DNA of 64,000 bases from Liquidambar formosana (lineage: Eukaryota; Streptophyta; Magnoliopsida; Saxifragales; Altingiaceae), in the NCBI GenBank assembly GCA_039720395.1, contig CM077826.1, positions 24,756,430-24,820,429 on the forward strand, written 5' to 3'. Both the position numbers and the translations under genes were made by a program. Positions 26,763 to 35,273 of this stretch are shown in pieces; within the stretch, counting starts at the first letter, position 1, and each line of letters opens with the position of its first letter. Under the pieces are notes generated by a model. The model searched no databases and was not told the origin of the DNA. It was given only the letters and a program-made list of their open reading frames with translations.

Positions 26763-29700
26763 CACATATATATATTTATTTATTTTGATTTTTCTCTAAA
26801 TTAGATTAATCGTTTTCAAGTTTTGGTTTTGATTTGTTTATATATTGATACATGATCTCATTAGTGGCTGTTTGGATTATTTTTTACAGTCTACTCGTTG
26901 GATGCTTCATACTGAGCAAGCACCTTCTGCTTGGTTACACTTTGCCTTATGTGGGTTGGTTGGAATAATGACGGCCTATGCTTTTGTATGGATCACCAAA
27001 TACTACACTGACTACAAGCATGAGCCTGTTCGCACATTAGCTCTTGCTAGCTCAACTGGGCATGGGACTAACATAATTGCAGGCGTCAGTTTGGGCATGG
27101 AATCAACAGCTCTTCCTGTACTTGTCATAAGCATAGCTCTGGTTTCTTCTTTTTGGCTAGGCCAGACTTCAGGACTGGTAGATGAAGCCGGAAATCCAAC
27201 TGGTGGGTTGTTCGGGACAGCAGTAGCAACAATGGGAATGCTTAGCACTGCTGCCTATGTGCTCACTATGGATATGTTTGGTCCAATAGCTGATAATGCT
27301 GGTGGGATTGTAGAGATGAGTCAGCAGGTAATCCTTGGTAAATTCTTCAAATAGTTGCCTGAATCTGAAAAGAGAGCTTCTATATTTTATTTCTTTATTT
27401 ATAGTCCTTATTATTTGAAAAAAATATGTCTATAACAGCCTGAAAGTGTTCGAGAGATAACTGATGTTCTTGATGCGGTTGGGAACACCACAAAAGCTAC
27501 CACCAAAGGATTTGCCATTGGATCTGCTGCACTTGCATCTTTCCTTCTGTTTAGTGCTTATATGGATGAGGTAGCTGCTTTCGCTCACATACCTTTCAAG
27601 CAGGTAGGTGGATTCTGTAATTCAACTTTGATTGTACCTCATGTTTCCAACCCTTCTGTGTTCTTATCTTACTTTTCAACTATTTGTTGACTGCAGGTTG
27701 ATATCGCCACTCCAGAAGTTTATGTTGCTGGATTGTTGGGTTCTATGCTTGTTTTCTTATTTAGTGCATGGGCCTGCTCTGCAGTTGGTCGAACTGCTCA
27801 GGAGGTCGTCAATGAAGTAAGAAGGCAATTTATTGAGAGGCCAGGTATCATGGTGAGTATAAATCTCTCAAATGTTATCTATGTTGTATTATGGATCGTT
27901 TTATAAGGGATGCATGAAATTGTTTTGGCATGCTTGCCACAGGACTATAGAGAGAAACCGGATTATGGTCGCTGTGTTGCCATTGTAGCATCTGCGTCTT
28001 TGAGAGAGATGATAAAACCCGGTGCTTTGGCTATTGTGTCACCTCTAGTGGTTGGTGGGTTATCTGCTCTCATTTTAACTATAGGAATTTGTGTGTGCTT
28101 CCTAAAAAATTGTTATTATTTCTGTTGTTGTCATGGAATGTGTAATGCATGTGTGCCGAATGAGAAATCATTATATTGTATATGTGGTGAGATTAGATGT
28201 CATGATTCATATAGTATTAGTGTATTATGTCAAACCTGATGATATGGCATGGGTGAAGCGCCATTTTCTTGCATTTAATTTTGAATGTTATCATGAGGGT
28301 TTTAGATTAACACAGAACTCTGCATGTGTTGGCTCCCAGTAGCAATGAAGCTGTTGCCATGTGATCCAATAAAAAGAAAAGAGAACCATCAAATCAAGAG
28401 TGATTCTGGAATTCCTTTACTTCATGGACTTGGGTCCTGCGTTTTGGGTGCCGAATTCTGTTTCTGGGTATCAGAACTGTTTTACCTGCAAATCCTAGGA
28501 CACAAGGACATGTTTATAGTGTCAAAGTGTCCCAAAAGTGGGTGTCAGTATGTCTCTGTCGAGGTTAATTTTAGTAGTTAATATATGGGTCATATTGAAA
28601 ATTATAAATAAACAACTAAACAAGGCGAGAATGATTAGAAAAAAAAGTACTTCTAATTAATAAATGTGATATCCCCCCCCCCCCCCCAATCCTCCCTTTT
28701 TCTATAACAAAATGTAGGTAAAACCACGATCGATTGGGTTTATAAAACTAAAGAAAACATTGAGGATGAAATGAGTTTTGATGAAACCATTAGTCTTTCT
28801 GTAAAGGATATCAAAAGAAAACCCTAGCTCCGACTGCTTTTCCATTGATTCCATATCCAGCAAGCAATTCCAAATCTGGTGGCATTTTGTGGCAATGAGG
28901 ACAACCAACACACAAGTGAATCATGTAACAGCAAATTGTGTTGTGTTTAGCTTCTTCTTTAGATATGTCATTGTCGTCATGGTGTTGTCCTTTATTTTCT
29001 TCTTCCCTCTCAATTTATCATGGGACTTTGGAACAAGAACTGTGTCTTGTACCAGTACCTGTGTCATGTTGCATCAATTTGAGTTTATTAGAGCAACGTG
29101 CCAAGCTAAGTTGACATGGGGAATTCCCAATTTGCATATTTCTTTCTTGGTTGTATGGCTGAAGGCACGCTTGCAAACGTGGAGTGCAGGCATTGATGGC
29201 ATACACCTGGTGTATGGTAATTCACTACTATTTCAGCATGAGCTGTGGGAAGTGAAAGTATTGTTCTCTGAGATATTTGGTTTTAATCCAAATTCCAACA
29301 ATTGTTGTTTGTGTTATTATCACCGTTATAATTGTGAATTTAGTAAATATTTTTAATGTGATTATAATCATTATTATAATTAGCTAATGGAATGTGCAAA
29401 CCAGCGAGAAACCAATGTATCGCATAATTGTTTTTGTTGTTGTTGTTGTTATTATCATTATTTTGTTTTGGGCTAATGAATTTATGATCAATTGGAAATG
29501 ATTTATGTTCTTTATTGGGTCTGTTGAAACACTTTGGGGAAATCCATGTTTTGGCATTGAATAGCAAAAGGCGTGAGTAGAATCTACATTTGATGTAGAA
29601 TCCTCTATCTTAACATGCCGAGTCTTAAGGTTCTGCTATGTCATCCATGTTTTCCATTCTTTTTAATGGGCTGGTGATTTGGGTTGTAGACTATGTTAAT

Positions 29701-32700
29701 TACTGTAGTCATGGAGTCTATTTACCTTATTGCCAAAATCTCGAATACTCTAGTGTCCCATTGGGAAATTGCAGCCTGTCCATCATGAAATATGAACTTT
29801 GCTATTGCATCAGTTCACATTATGCAGACTGGCAAAATGGTTGATCATGTGGTTGTGTTTTTTTTTTTAATGAAAGCCTTTTATTTATTTATTTTTTTAA
29901 AAACATGGAGTTAAAACAATAAATAAATAACCAAAAAAAAAAAACAAAAACCCAATATTAGAGAAGGATAATGGTATTTTAGGCCGTGTATTTAATGCAT
30001 TCCATTTGAAATTTAAGAACTTGGAATATCTAAGTTGGATCTTTGAATTCAAACGATATACTAACATATTGCGCATTACTGTCTATAGTTATAGAAAATG
30101 AGTATATATTTGTGCTGAAATTGAATTGTTTATTACTTCTCTTGATTATGATGTTGTCGTCAAACTTCATGAATCAATTATAATAAAATATCAATCTTAA
30201 AATATGTAATTTAAATTCGAATTTTGATGTTAGGCATGAAGGATTTAATATCATTATGCATGTTCCTCGTTTTCAGTTTGTTTAAAAAACTTCAGATATG
30301 ATGTGATACAATAAACTATATGGAGATTACAGAAATTGTATGCAGTACAAAATTTACATCTGTGTAATTTAGGACTAATGCTCAGTGGAACATTTTTTTT
30401 TTTTGGATGAAATAAAAGTATATTAATAACAAAAGGCTTAGACCAAGTACATGAGACATATATAAGCACTAAGGAAAGACCCCTCTAAAGCTTGAAGGCA
30501 TCTACAAAAAGAACGATTACAACTATTAAAATAATTAGAATGCCAAAGAAAGAGGTTCATAATCAAGGACTTAATATCAATAATCGACTTCTCAATTCCT
30601 TCAAAAGTTCTAAGATTTCTCTCTCCATATGCACCAAAAAAAAGCATGAGGGACCATTCTCCAAATCACCTTAGCTTCTTTTTTACCTCCTTTGATCCAC
30701 CAACTAGCAAGAAGGTCATGAGTCGAGGAGGGAAGGGACCCATTGGATACCAAACAAATTAAAAATAAGCATCCAAAGACATCTATTAGACAAATTAAAA
30801 TAAGCCACAATACAATGTATGAAAAGATGATCCACCGTTTCTGCTTTCTGTTTTTATAAAATACTTCTATTAGGCAAAGACCACCTTCTTCATATAATAT
30901 TATCCAACGTCATACATTTGTTCCTTCCCACCAACCAACGAAAGAAAGCCACTTTAGTAGGAACTGATGAAGTCCATGTAATCTTAGCTGGAAGGAAAGG
31001 ATCTGCATGTGGCCTCAAAAAATTGTAGAAGGATTTCACGGAGAATAAACCTTTAGAGTCCTTACGCCACATTAAGGAGTCATTCTCACCCACCGAAATC
31101 TTACTATCAAAAAGAATTTGATAAAATAACATTACACTTTCCAATTCCCAATCATTAAAGCGCCTCACAAAAATAAAATTCCAAGAGATGGTATTATTAG
31201 TCCCATCCAAGTAGTCATGAACCAAAGCATCCTTATGTAAAACCATGTCATACAAAGAAGGGAATTCCAACATAAGGGGTAAATTAGAACACCACACATC
31301 TTTTCAAAATCTCACTCTATTACCTCCACCCACTTCAAATCTAACCCCTTTAATAAAATCATTCAAGCCTTGCATAATCACCTTCTAAAGTCCCACTCCA
31401 TGAGTACCCCTCACCTCCTTAGGCCACCACCCCTCACTAGTAATTCCATACTTCCAAATCACCACATCCTTCCATAAACCAAAATCTTCTTTTGCAAACC
31501 TCCAAAGCCATTTCCCCATGAGAGCTTTGATTAGTGTAAGAAATAGATCTAATACCCAAACCACCATCACTCTTTGGAAGACACACAGTATACCAATCAA
31601 CAAGATGAAATTTTCGCTTTCCCCCAATACCATGCCACAAAAAGTCTCTTCGGAGTTTTAATTCTATTAGCCACCACTTTCGGAATCTTGTAAATGGACA
31701 TAAAGTAGATAGGAATACTAGATAACACATTTTTAATAAGAGTAAGCTTCCCCCCTTTCAAAAGATATCCTTTAATCCACCCACTAAGTCTTTTCTCAGT
31801 CTTTGCAATCATGGGATCCCAAACTTTGGGGTCTTCGAGGTGACCTCCCAAAGGAGACCAAGATAAATCATTGGCAAATTACCAATTTTACAACCAAAAA
31901 TATTTGCAAGGGAATCAAGGTTTTGAACTCCACCCACCGGAATAATTTCTCTCTTGCCAAGATTAACTTTGAGACCTGACACCGCTTCAAAACAAAGAAG
32001 AATGGCCCTTAAATTTTGCATATGTTCCTCATCAACACCACAAAAAAAGAGAGCATCTTCGGCAAAAAGTAAATGAGACACCTTCCCAACCCCATACCTC
32101 CCATTACCAATGGTGAAGCCCTCCAACAAACTAGAGTCCAAAGCCTTGGAGATAAACAAACTCAAAGCTTTCCATCACTAAAATAAGTAGAATAGGGGAA
32201 AGAGGGTCCCCTTGGCGCAAACCTCTAGAGCTATGGAAGAAACCATAGGGAGTCCCATTCACTAAAACCGAAAAAGAAGGGAAACAAAACAAATAAGGAT
32301 ATTGTGCTATCTAGGAAATTCTTAAGCCTCTATAACCTTACCTGTATATTCTGTTGCCTTTAAAGTTCAGAGTATACGAGTATATCTGATCTAGGCAGTC
32401 ATCCACTTGTATCTACACTTCTATTGACCAATATAGCTACTTCCTTTTTTTTCCCTTGATTTGGTTTAAGGTTTGGGCCTTCTTCTCCTATGTTTATATC
32501 CTGGGTAATGAATGGTATAGTGAAGTCTGCTTATATGACTTGCAGGTTTTCTGTTTAAGATACTGGGATACTATACAGGACAGCCTTTACTTGGTGCAAA
32601 AGCTGTGGCTGCCATGCTGATGTTTGCAACAGCTACTGGTATTCTTATGGCTCTTTTTCTGAACACATCCGGTGGTGCTTGGGATAATGCGAAGAAGTTT

Positions 32701-35273
32701 ATAGAGACAGGGGCTCTTGGAGGCAAAGGGAGCGAATGCCATAAAGCAGCAATAACTGGTGATACGTAAGTCTTCTTCTTGTTGTTTCTGTAGCTGTGGT
32801 GGCAATAATAGTTTGAGTGGAATTATTATTGTGGTTGTTGTTGTTATAATTAGTAGGGGTAGTTGTAGTTGTAGTAGGTGTTCCTCATGTTGTTTTTGTT
32901 AGGGAAATTACACTAACCTCTCCTGGGACTTGGTTAAACTACATGGACCACCCCTCAGTTTTCAATAAATAGTTTGCCTCCTCTGAGTTTCATTTTGTGT
33001 TGTAGAAACCTCCCTTTTGTTGGTTGCCCTGCCCATTACAAAGTCTGTTGATATTATGAACAAATTTTTATAAAATGTCAATCTTACCTTCTTCAAAGTA
33101 CTTTAAAGTTAAAAAGTCTATTGTACCTTAATGTAAGTCAAATTGTAAATTAAAAAAAAAAGGATTTTTTAAAGAAAAAATTTGCACTTTTAGTGAGTCC
33201 AAATTAATTGCCACATAAGCATTTCTCTCTCCACTTGTGGGTCTCAATTAATTGCCACATCAGCCATCTCAACATGTCACTATTGGGTCTCTTGCTCATC
33301 CTATGTTACATAGACCTTTTGCTTCACCACGCTGTGTCGTCACGACATGACATTGTTGTGGGTACTCCTATTAGACCCTTCAAAGTAGTGGAATTTTTTT
33401 GAAAAGCTTATGAATTTGGCACCTTTGACATCTGGGCACGCACTGGCACCCTACACTCTTACAGAAGTCCATGTAACATAGGTCTCATAAAAAAGCACCA
33501 TCTGTCAGCACCCATTACCATCTATCACCATCCATCACCAGTACACATCATCATCTCGCCCTATGATCTACTTCAAGGCTATCACCTCCATCACCATCAA
33601 AAGTTTCTATCATCCTCACCTCTCATCATCAACCAAAACTTCCATCGTCACCATCACCAAAGAGTCCCATCGGTGTTAGTGGTTAGTTTCTATTTTGGTC
33701 AGTTTCTATTTTCTTATTTCCTTGTTCTACAAGAACTTAGTCTTATTAGAACTTTATATATAGGCTTGTCAGTCTTTCTTACGGAAGAATAATAGAATAT
33801 TGAGAATTTAGCTTTGAAGCTTTCTTAGAGGGTGTGATTGCCTTCTTATCCTAACTGTGATTGCTTAGGAAACCCTAGGTGTATTTTCCTTCTTTTCTTC
33901 TTCTACTTCTTTAAAAAAATATTTTTGATTTAAAAGACCAATTTGCAACCAGATCTGAATCTATTCAAATTAAACCCTAATCTAGTCTCAAAACTCCTCT
34001 TAACCAAACCCCAATTTTCCTATAAACCTTTTATGTAAAAACCCAACCTTTAATCTCTATTTAGTGCTGATTTCTAAGCAATCCTACATCAAGTATTTAG
34101 CAAGTAGGCATTATGGCTCTATAAAAAGCAAGGGTTTACACTGGACAATTTATTATTCAAAACTTATGTGGAAGCGAATACGGGTTCAAGGCTTTCCTTT
34201 CGAAACATTAAACCAATAAATCAAGAAGTTTACCAACAACAGAATGCTTCATGCGCTCGAATGCTTTCTACGATCACGACAAATAATCTCGCAGTGGAGT
34301 TTCACTACAGGTACGAGTGAAACCCACAAATCCTCGGCATAAATGCTCTCCCTTAGCCTCCAATAACAGAGGTGGAGATTAAGATAATTTCAGGCGGAGA
34401 TAAGCACCCACTTACCTACAATCAAGGAGAGTGGGTTATCTATAATAAAATTCAAATACCTCTTCTCCTCTATAAATGGTTCATCCTAGTTGGTTTGAGC
34501 ACACCCTTGGGTGCCCCGGTTTGGGTCCTAACCCAAAAAATCCAACATAGACAATTAAACACTATTGATCAATGAGAATTTATCCAGCTTCTGCATTTAA
34601 TTAATGTTGAGAGTCCAAACCCTTTAAGACTCTTTAAGGGTTCTCTTCTTTTCTTCTTATTGTCTTCTCTTTCTTCTTTATTTTAATTTATAGCACTCTT
34701 TTAATCAACAACTGGTCCTTTTCTGTAGCCTCAGAAGTTGACTGTAAAACTTACTTTTCACCATACACCCTAGTCTTGTCTTTCTATTTGATTTAACTCT
34801 GAAAAGCTTAAAAATTTCCATTCTGTCTAGAAATTATAGTAAGCTTATTCTTTTGCTCTCATACTGTATTTTTTCTTAAATCCCATCTAAATTAATCCTT
34901 ATTCCATCTGTAGCCCTTAATATCATTTCTCCTGCCATAAACTCTGAAGAATAACGAGTTTCTAGCCCACTACACTTTAATGTAGGCAACCTTTTTCTCA
35001 AGTTTGAGGGTTGCCCTACATCAACAGCACTTTGAATTTTGCCAGAATCTTGTGCTGATGTTTTTTTTTTTTTTTTTTTTGAAGACAACAATTAATAAAT
35101 GGTTTATTTATTTATTTATTAATCCCTGAAGTCTCAGAAGTTGACATTTGCTTTTGTTTTACTTGGTTCGCAGTGTAGGAGATCCATTCAAGGACACAGC
35201 TGGACCTTCACTTCATGTCCTCATCAAAATGCTTGCAACGATAACACTCGTCATGGTCCCCATTTTTCTGTGA
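2295..35273 (+). CDS. AVP2: Type II (K+-independent) H+-translocating inorganic pyrophosphatase, 14 exons
   Basis: The product is a polytopic membrane pump that hydrolyses pyrophosphate and moves protons into an endomembrane lumen; in plants the type II form is reported in Golgi-related membranes (family knowledge). Coding exons are 2295-2387, 8844-9047, 11088-11236, 11330-11477, 11581-11713, 15668-15840, 25251-25371, 26433-26620, 26890-27327, 27439-27603, 27697-27852, 27943-28054, 32546-32765 and 35174-35273. They sum to 2,400 bp, giving 799 aa against about 800 for the family. Visible motifs are the PPi/Mg site [11 protein letters not shown] (D273, D277, K281, E283), [16 protein letters not shown] (about 303-318), [10 protein letters not shown] (K568, the lysine typical of K+-independent pumps) and [15 protein letters not shown] near the C terminus. 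The start is the only in-frame ATG before [13 protein letters not shown]. No frameshift or internal stop interrupts the spliced frame. Every intron is GT-AG except intron 7, which appears to be GC-AG. I recognised the family from remembered AVP2-type proteins; no search was run. Confidence 0.95.
2794..3541 (+). mobile_element. TRIM-like LTR split by a LINE insertion
   Basis: The left part (2794-2825) begins TGTTGGGAAGTCTCACATCC. The right part (about 3446-3529) contains CTCCACCAAACAGCTTAAGC and ends GTTCTAACA. It is followed by TAGTATTAGTGC, a degenerate form of the initiator-Met tRNA primer site TGGTATCAGAGC. Without the LINE the LTR would be about 116 bp, the size of the TRIM LTRs in intron 6. 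No second LTR or TSD was found. Confidence 0.5.
2826..3445 (-). mobile_element. LINE (L1-type) 3' fragment, 5'-truncated
   Basis: A T run at 2826-2844 is the poly(A) tail on the - strand. The - strand frame encodes the C-terminal reverse-transcriptase zinc-binding-like region ([19 protein letters not shown], then [16 protein letters not shown]). The sequence closely resembles the LINE at 30393-32290, and similarity stops at GGAAGGAAAGG near 3445. The fragment splits a TRIM-like LTR in AVP2 intron 1. Confidence 0.85.
3888..3911. repeat. (AGTC)n microsatellite
   Basis: About five copies of a 4-bp unit (AGTC/CAGT) in AVP2 intron 1. Confidence 0.7.
4043..4243 (+). mobile_element. tRNA-derived SINE with 14-bp TSD
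   Basis: The head resembles a tRNA, with an A box (GGGGTAGCTCAGTTCGC) and a B box (GAGTTCGACCC), then a unique body and an A-rich tail. The direct repeat AATTTCATGTCTTC occurs at 4029-4042 and 4244-4257. The perfect TSD suggests a fairly young insertion in intron 1. A related copy lies at 8547-8743 on the other strand. Confidence 0.9.
5475..5932 (-). mobile_element. LINE 3' fragment
   Basis: The - strand encodes a degraded C terminus of LINE ORF2, with [20 protein letters not shown] matching the W-x-I/L-W-x-E-R signature of the other copies. The T-rich left edge fits a 3' end. It lies in AVP2 intron 1. Confidence 0.7.
8017..8062. repeat. (GAA)n/(GAG)n microsatellite
   Basis: More than ten GAA units grade into GAG units in AVP2 intron 1. 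Confidence 0.85.
8205..8407. repeat. Degenerate AACC/GGTT-rich element, possible hAT MITE relic
   Basis: The stretch has inverted runs of GGTTTGGTTTGGTT and AACCAAACCAAACC and ends GCACCCCTAC, similar to the right end of the hAT-type MITE at 44514-45199. A comparable but more decayed stretch lies at about 6930-7090. No TSD was found, so the assignment is tentative. Confidence 0.35.
8547..8743 (-). mobile_element. tRNA-derived SINE, inverted copy
   Basis: On the - strand the order is A box, B box (GAGTTCGACTC-like, more diverged), a body with GGTTCCATGGTACTCATGGG, then an A tail (T run at 8547-8551). Body and head align with the 4043-4243 copy. No clear TSD remains, so this looks older. Confidence 0.8.
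8844..9047 (+). CDS. AVP2: AVP2 exon 2 (residues 32-99)
   Basis: The exon follows acceptor TTTGTGCAG and begins [14 protein letters not shown], the first membrane segment. A second hydrophobic stretch follows, and the exon ends DEGPPEMAQ before donor GTACAT at 9048. Phase is 0 at both ends. Confidence 0.94.
10026..10201. mobile_element. MITE copy 1 (TIR TATGTTACgTGGAC)
   Basis: The terminal inverted repeats TATGTTACGTGGAC and GTCCATGTAACATA match at 13 of 14 positions. The flanks TGATTTTTTC and TGATTTATTT may be a diverged 9-10-bp TSD, which would suggest the Mutator superfamily. The same element recurs at 33302-33480. Confidence 0.65.
11088..11236 (+). CDS. AVP2: AVP2 exon 3 (residues 100-149)
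   Basis: The exon encodes [19 protein letters not shown] and the next membrane helix. It ends with the first two bases of an arginine codon before donor GTGATA at 11237 (phase 2). The 93-bp intron 3 follows. Confidence 0.93.
11330..11477 (+). CDS. AVP2: AVP2 exon 4 (residues 149-198)
   Basis: The exon completes the split arginine codon and encodes [19 protein letters not shown] and [20 protein letters not shown], both strongly conserved in type II pumps. It ends phase 0 before a weak donor, GTTTTA, at 11478. Confidence 0.94.
11581..11713 (+). CDS. AVP2: AVP2 exon 5 (residues 199-243)
   Basis: The exon starts [15 protein letters not shown] after acceptor ATGTGCAG and ends with the first base of a leucine codon after SPGSMKVTD, before donor GTAAGT at 11714 (phase 1). 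Confidence 0.94.
12290..12870 (-). mobile_element. LINE ORF2 C-terminal fragment
   Basis: The - strand frame 12463-12831 contains [13 protein letters not shown] and [19 protein letters not shown], the zinc-binding-like and W-R-E-R-N signatures of L1-type plant LINEs. It is truncated at both ends and sits in AVP2 intron 5. Confidence 0.75.
13152..13179. repeat. (TA)n microsatellite
   Basis: TA run of about 28 bp in AVP2 intron 5. Confidence 0.85.
13290..14265 (+). mobile_element. LINE 3' fragment with poly(A)
   Basis: The + strand encodes [17 protein letters not shown] and [17 protein letters not shown], then [11 protein letters not shown], and ends in a 3' UTR and a tail of about 21 A (14245-14265). 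It is the same family as the LINE at 17365-20842. It is 5'-truncated and lies in intron 5. Confidence 0.85.
14316..14715 (+). mobile_element. LINE 3' fragment, second copy
   Basis: The stretch is colinear with the last part of the preceding LINE, with a FEI-FWG-like start near 14350 and a 3' UTR ending TTTAATAAAAATTTAATTTTG. It is degraded by frameshifts and stops. It follows the previous copy in the same orientation. Confidence 0.65.
15180..15401 (+). mobile_element. Retroposed 3' end with long poly(A), probable LINE tail
   Basis: The sequence ends CTAATAAAATTATTACTTCATC and a run of about 25 A (15377-15401), like LINE 3' ends elsewhere in the window. I see no coding match in it. It lies in intron 5, upstream of exon 6. 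Confidence 0.4.
15668..15840 (+). CDS. AVP2: AVP2 exon 6 (residues 243-300), PPi-binding motif
   Basis: The exon encodes [18 protein letters not shown] followed by the catalytic loop with D273, D277, K281 and E283 ([11 protein letters not shown]), then [16 protein letters not shown]. It ends phase 0 at donor GTATCT. Intron 6, the largest, follows (9.4 kb). Confidence 0.95.
16155..17345 (-). mobile_element. LINE ORF2 C-terminal half
   Basis: The - strand frame 16441-16893 carries [20 protein letters not shown] and [19 protein letters not shown], the C-x2-C...H-x-H-like RT zinc-binding region. Upstream it matches the LINE thumb region in broken frames. The T-rich left edge is the 3' end. It meets the + strand LINE at about 17350, 5' end to 5' end. 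Confidence 0.85.
17365..20842 (+). mobile_element. LINE, long degraded copy, split by an LTR element
   Basis: Broken + strand frames cover the RT palm ([11 protein letters not shown]..., about 17440), the thumb ([20 protein letters not shown] and [11 protein letters not shown], 17880-18110), the connection region ([19 protein letters not shown], 20005) and the zinc-binding-like end ([11 protein letters not shown], about 20335; VIWLER). It ends in an A-rich tail at 20823-20842. The segment 18669-19908 is a foreign LTR element. It lies in AVP2 intron 6. Confidence 0.85.
18669..19908 (-). mobile_element. LTR-retrotransposon derivative: one long LTR, primer site and stub
   Basis: The element starts TGTAACGACT and ends GGTGTTACA, and is flanked by the direct repeat ATTCA (18664-18668, 19909-19913). 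On the - strand a 1,189-bp LTR (19908 to 18720, TGTAACACCCCGG to GGGTCGTTACA) is followed by TTTGGTATAAGAGC, near the initiator-Met tRNA primer site. After about 35 bp more comes a stub repeating the LTR end (GAGAGTCGTTACA). No coding domain is present, so the interior and most of the second LTR are deleted. It interrupts the LINE at 17365-20842. Confidence 0.8.
20860..22215 (+). mobile_element. LINE 3' part with RNase H-like domain
   Basis: Frames on the + strand show [19 protein letters not shown] and then [20 protein letters not shown] with [17 protein letters not shown] at 21655-21830, resembling the C-terminal RNase H domain of some plant L1 elements. The AT-rich 3' region to about 22215 has no coding signal. 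It lies in AVP2 intron 6. Confidence 0.7.
22226..25145 (-). mobile_element. LINE ORF2 (RT to 3' end), split by a TRIM
   Basis: The - strand frames cover the RT active-site region (LLFADDAL, near 24265), the thumb ([20 protein letters not shown], 23970-24031; [20 protein letters not shown], about 23840), and the connection and zinc-binding-like regions (22840-23339). There are many stops. The 5' end is truncated about 100 bp before AVP2 exon 7. A complete TRIM sits at 23275-23615. Confidence 0.87.
23275..23615 (+). mobile_element. Complete TRIM retrotransposon with TSD
   Basis: Two LTRs (23275-23399, 125 bp; 23499-23615, 117 bp) both begin TGTAAAGCGAAGTCCCACAT and end TATCA. They flank about 99 bp that starts with TGGTATCAGAGC (primer site for initiator-Met tRNA) and ends with a purine tract, GTGAGGGAGGG. 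The direct repeat CATGT lies at 23270-23274 and 23616-23620. The main LTR difference is an 8-bp duplication (ACTTCTAC). It has no coding capacity, as usual for TRIMs. It is inserted in a LINE inside intron 6. Confidence 0.93.
25251..25371 (+). CDS. AVP2: AVP2 exon 7 (residues 301-341), DNVGD motif
   Basis: The exon begins [18 protein letters not shown], a substrate-coordinating loop. It ends with one base of an aspartate codon after KIE (phase 1). The following bases are GCAAGT, the consensus of GC-AG introns. The nearby GT at 25376 would put exon 8 out of frame. Confidence 0.92.
25440..25474. repeat. (CT)n microsatellite
   Basis: CT run of about 35 bp in intron 7, followed closely by a G12 tract at 25497-25508. 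Confidence 0.85.
25810..25840. repeat. (TA)n microsatellite
   Basis: TA run of about 30 bp in intron 7. Confidence 0.85.
26051..26097. repeat. Poly-C/poly-A compound tract (C31 A16)
   Basis: Thirty-one C are directly followed by sixteen A. On the - strand this reads T then G, the same order as the tracts at 1803 and 48209. Confidence 0.8.
26433..26620 (+). CDS. AVP2: AVP2 exon 8 (residues 341-403)
   Basis: After acceptor CATGCAG the exon reads [21 protein letters not shown] and continues to [15 protein letters not shown], which ends at 26620, phase 0, with donor GTAATA. Confidence 0.94.
26695..26758. repeat. (CT)n-(TA)n compound microsatellite
   Basis: CT repeats at about 26695-26727 are followed by TA repeats to 26758 in the 269-bp intron 8, close to exon 9. 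Confidence 0.85.
26890..27327 (+). CDS. AVP2: AVP2 exon 9 (residues 404-549)
   Basis: This is the largest exon (146 codons). It contains [54 protein letters not shown] and [19 protein letters not shown], all conserved core segments of the pump. It ends phase 0 at donor GTAATC. Confidence 0.96.
27439..27603 (+). CDS. AVP2: AVP2 exon 10 (residues 550-604), K+-independence determinant
   Basis: The exon encodes [24 protein letters not shown]. Lysine 568 in GNTTK is the residue that in this family replaces the alanine of K+-dependent pumps. The exon ends HIPFKQ, phase 0. Confidence 0.96.
27697..27852 (+). CDS. AVP2: AVP2 exon 11 (residues 605-656)
   Basis: The exon encodes [17 protein letters not shown], one membrane segment and [17 protein letters not shown], ending at a good donor, GTGAGT, phase 0. 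Confidence 0.95.
27943..28054 (+). CDS. AVP2: AVP2 exon 12 (residues 657-694)
   Basis: The exon encodes [18 protein letters not shown] and continues through a conserved proline to VVG. It stops after one base of a glycine codon before donor GTGGGT at 28055 (phase 1). The 4.5-kb intron 12 follows. Confidence 0.94.
30393..32290 (-). mobile_element. LINE ORF2 (RT to 3' end), 5'-truncated
   Basis: A T run at 30393-30404 marks the poly(A) end on the - strand. Overlapping - strand frames show the RT active-site region ([14 protein letters not shown], about 32070), the thumb ([20 protein letters not shown]), [36 protein letters not shown] and [17 protein letters not shown], plus the zinc-binding-like end. 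Frameshifts and stops make it inactive. It fills about 42% of AVP2 intron 12. Confidence 0.9.
32546..32765 (+). CDS. AVP2: AVP2 exon 13 (residues 694-767)
   Basis: The exon encodes [38 protein letters not shown] and [13 protein letters not shown], with the C-terminal WDNAKK motif. It ends phase 2 at donor GTAAGT. The cysteine in ECHKA is usually alanine in homologues I recall. Confidence 0.95.
33302..33480. mobile_element. MITE copy 2 (TIR TATGTTACATaGAC)
   Basis: The ends TATGTTACATAGAC and GTCCATGTAACATA match at 13 of 14 positions. The interior shares GACAT-GTTGTGGG and CCTTCAAA blocks with the copy at 10026-10201. A TSD is not clear. It lies in AVP2 intron 13. Confidence 0.6.
33493..33668. 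repeat. Imperfect ATC/CAC-rich repeat
   Basis: The stretch is built from degenerate CCATCACCATC and CATCATC motifs. It directly follows MITE copy 2 in intron 13. Confidence 0.6.
35174..35273 (+). CDS. AVP2: AVP2 exon 14 (residues 767-799 and stop)
   Basis: After acceptor GTTCGCAG the exon encodes [18 protein letters not shown] and ends MVPIFL with TGA at 35271-35273. This matches the conserved C-terminal helix and length. Confidence 0.95.

Noticed and set aside
33674..33910. Possible solo LTR with a TATA-like box (TTTATATATAGGC)
   Set aside because: The composition looks like an LTR leader, but I could not find matching ends or a TSD.
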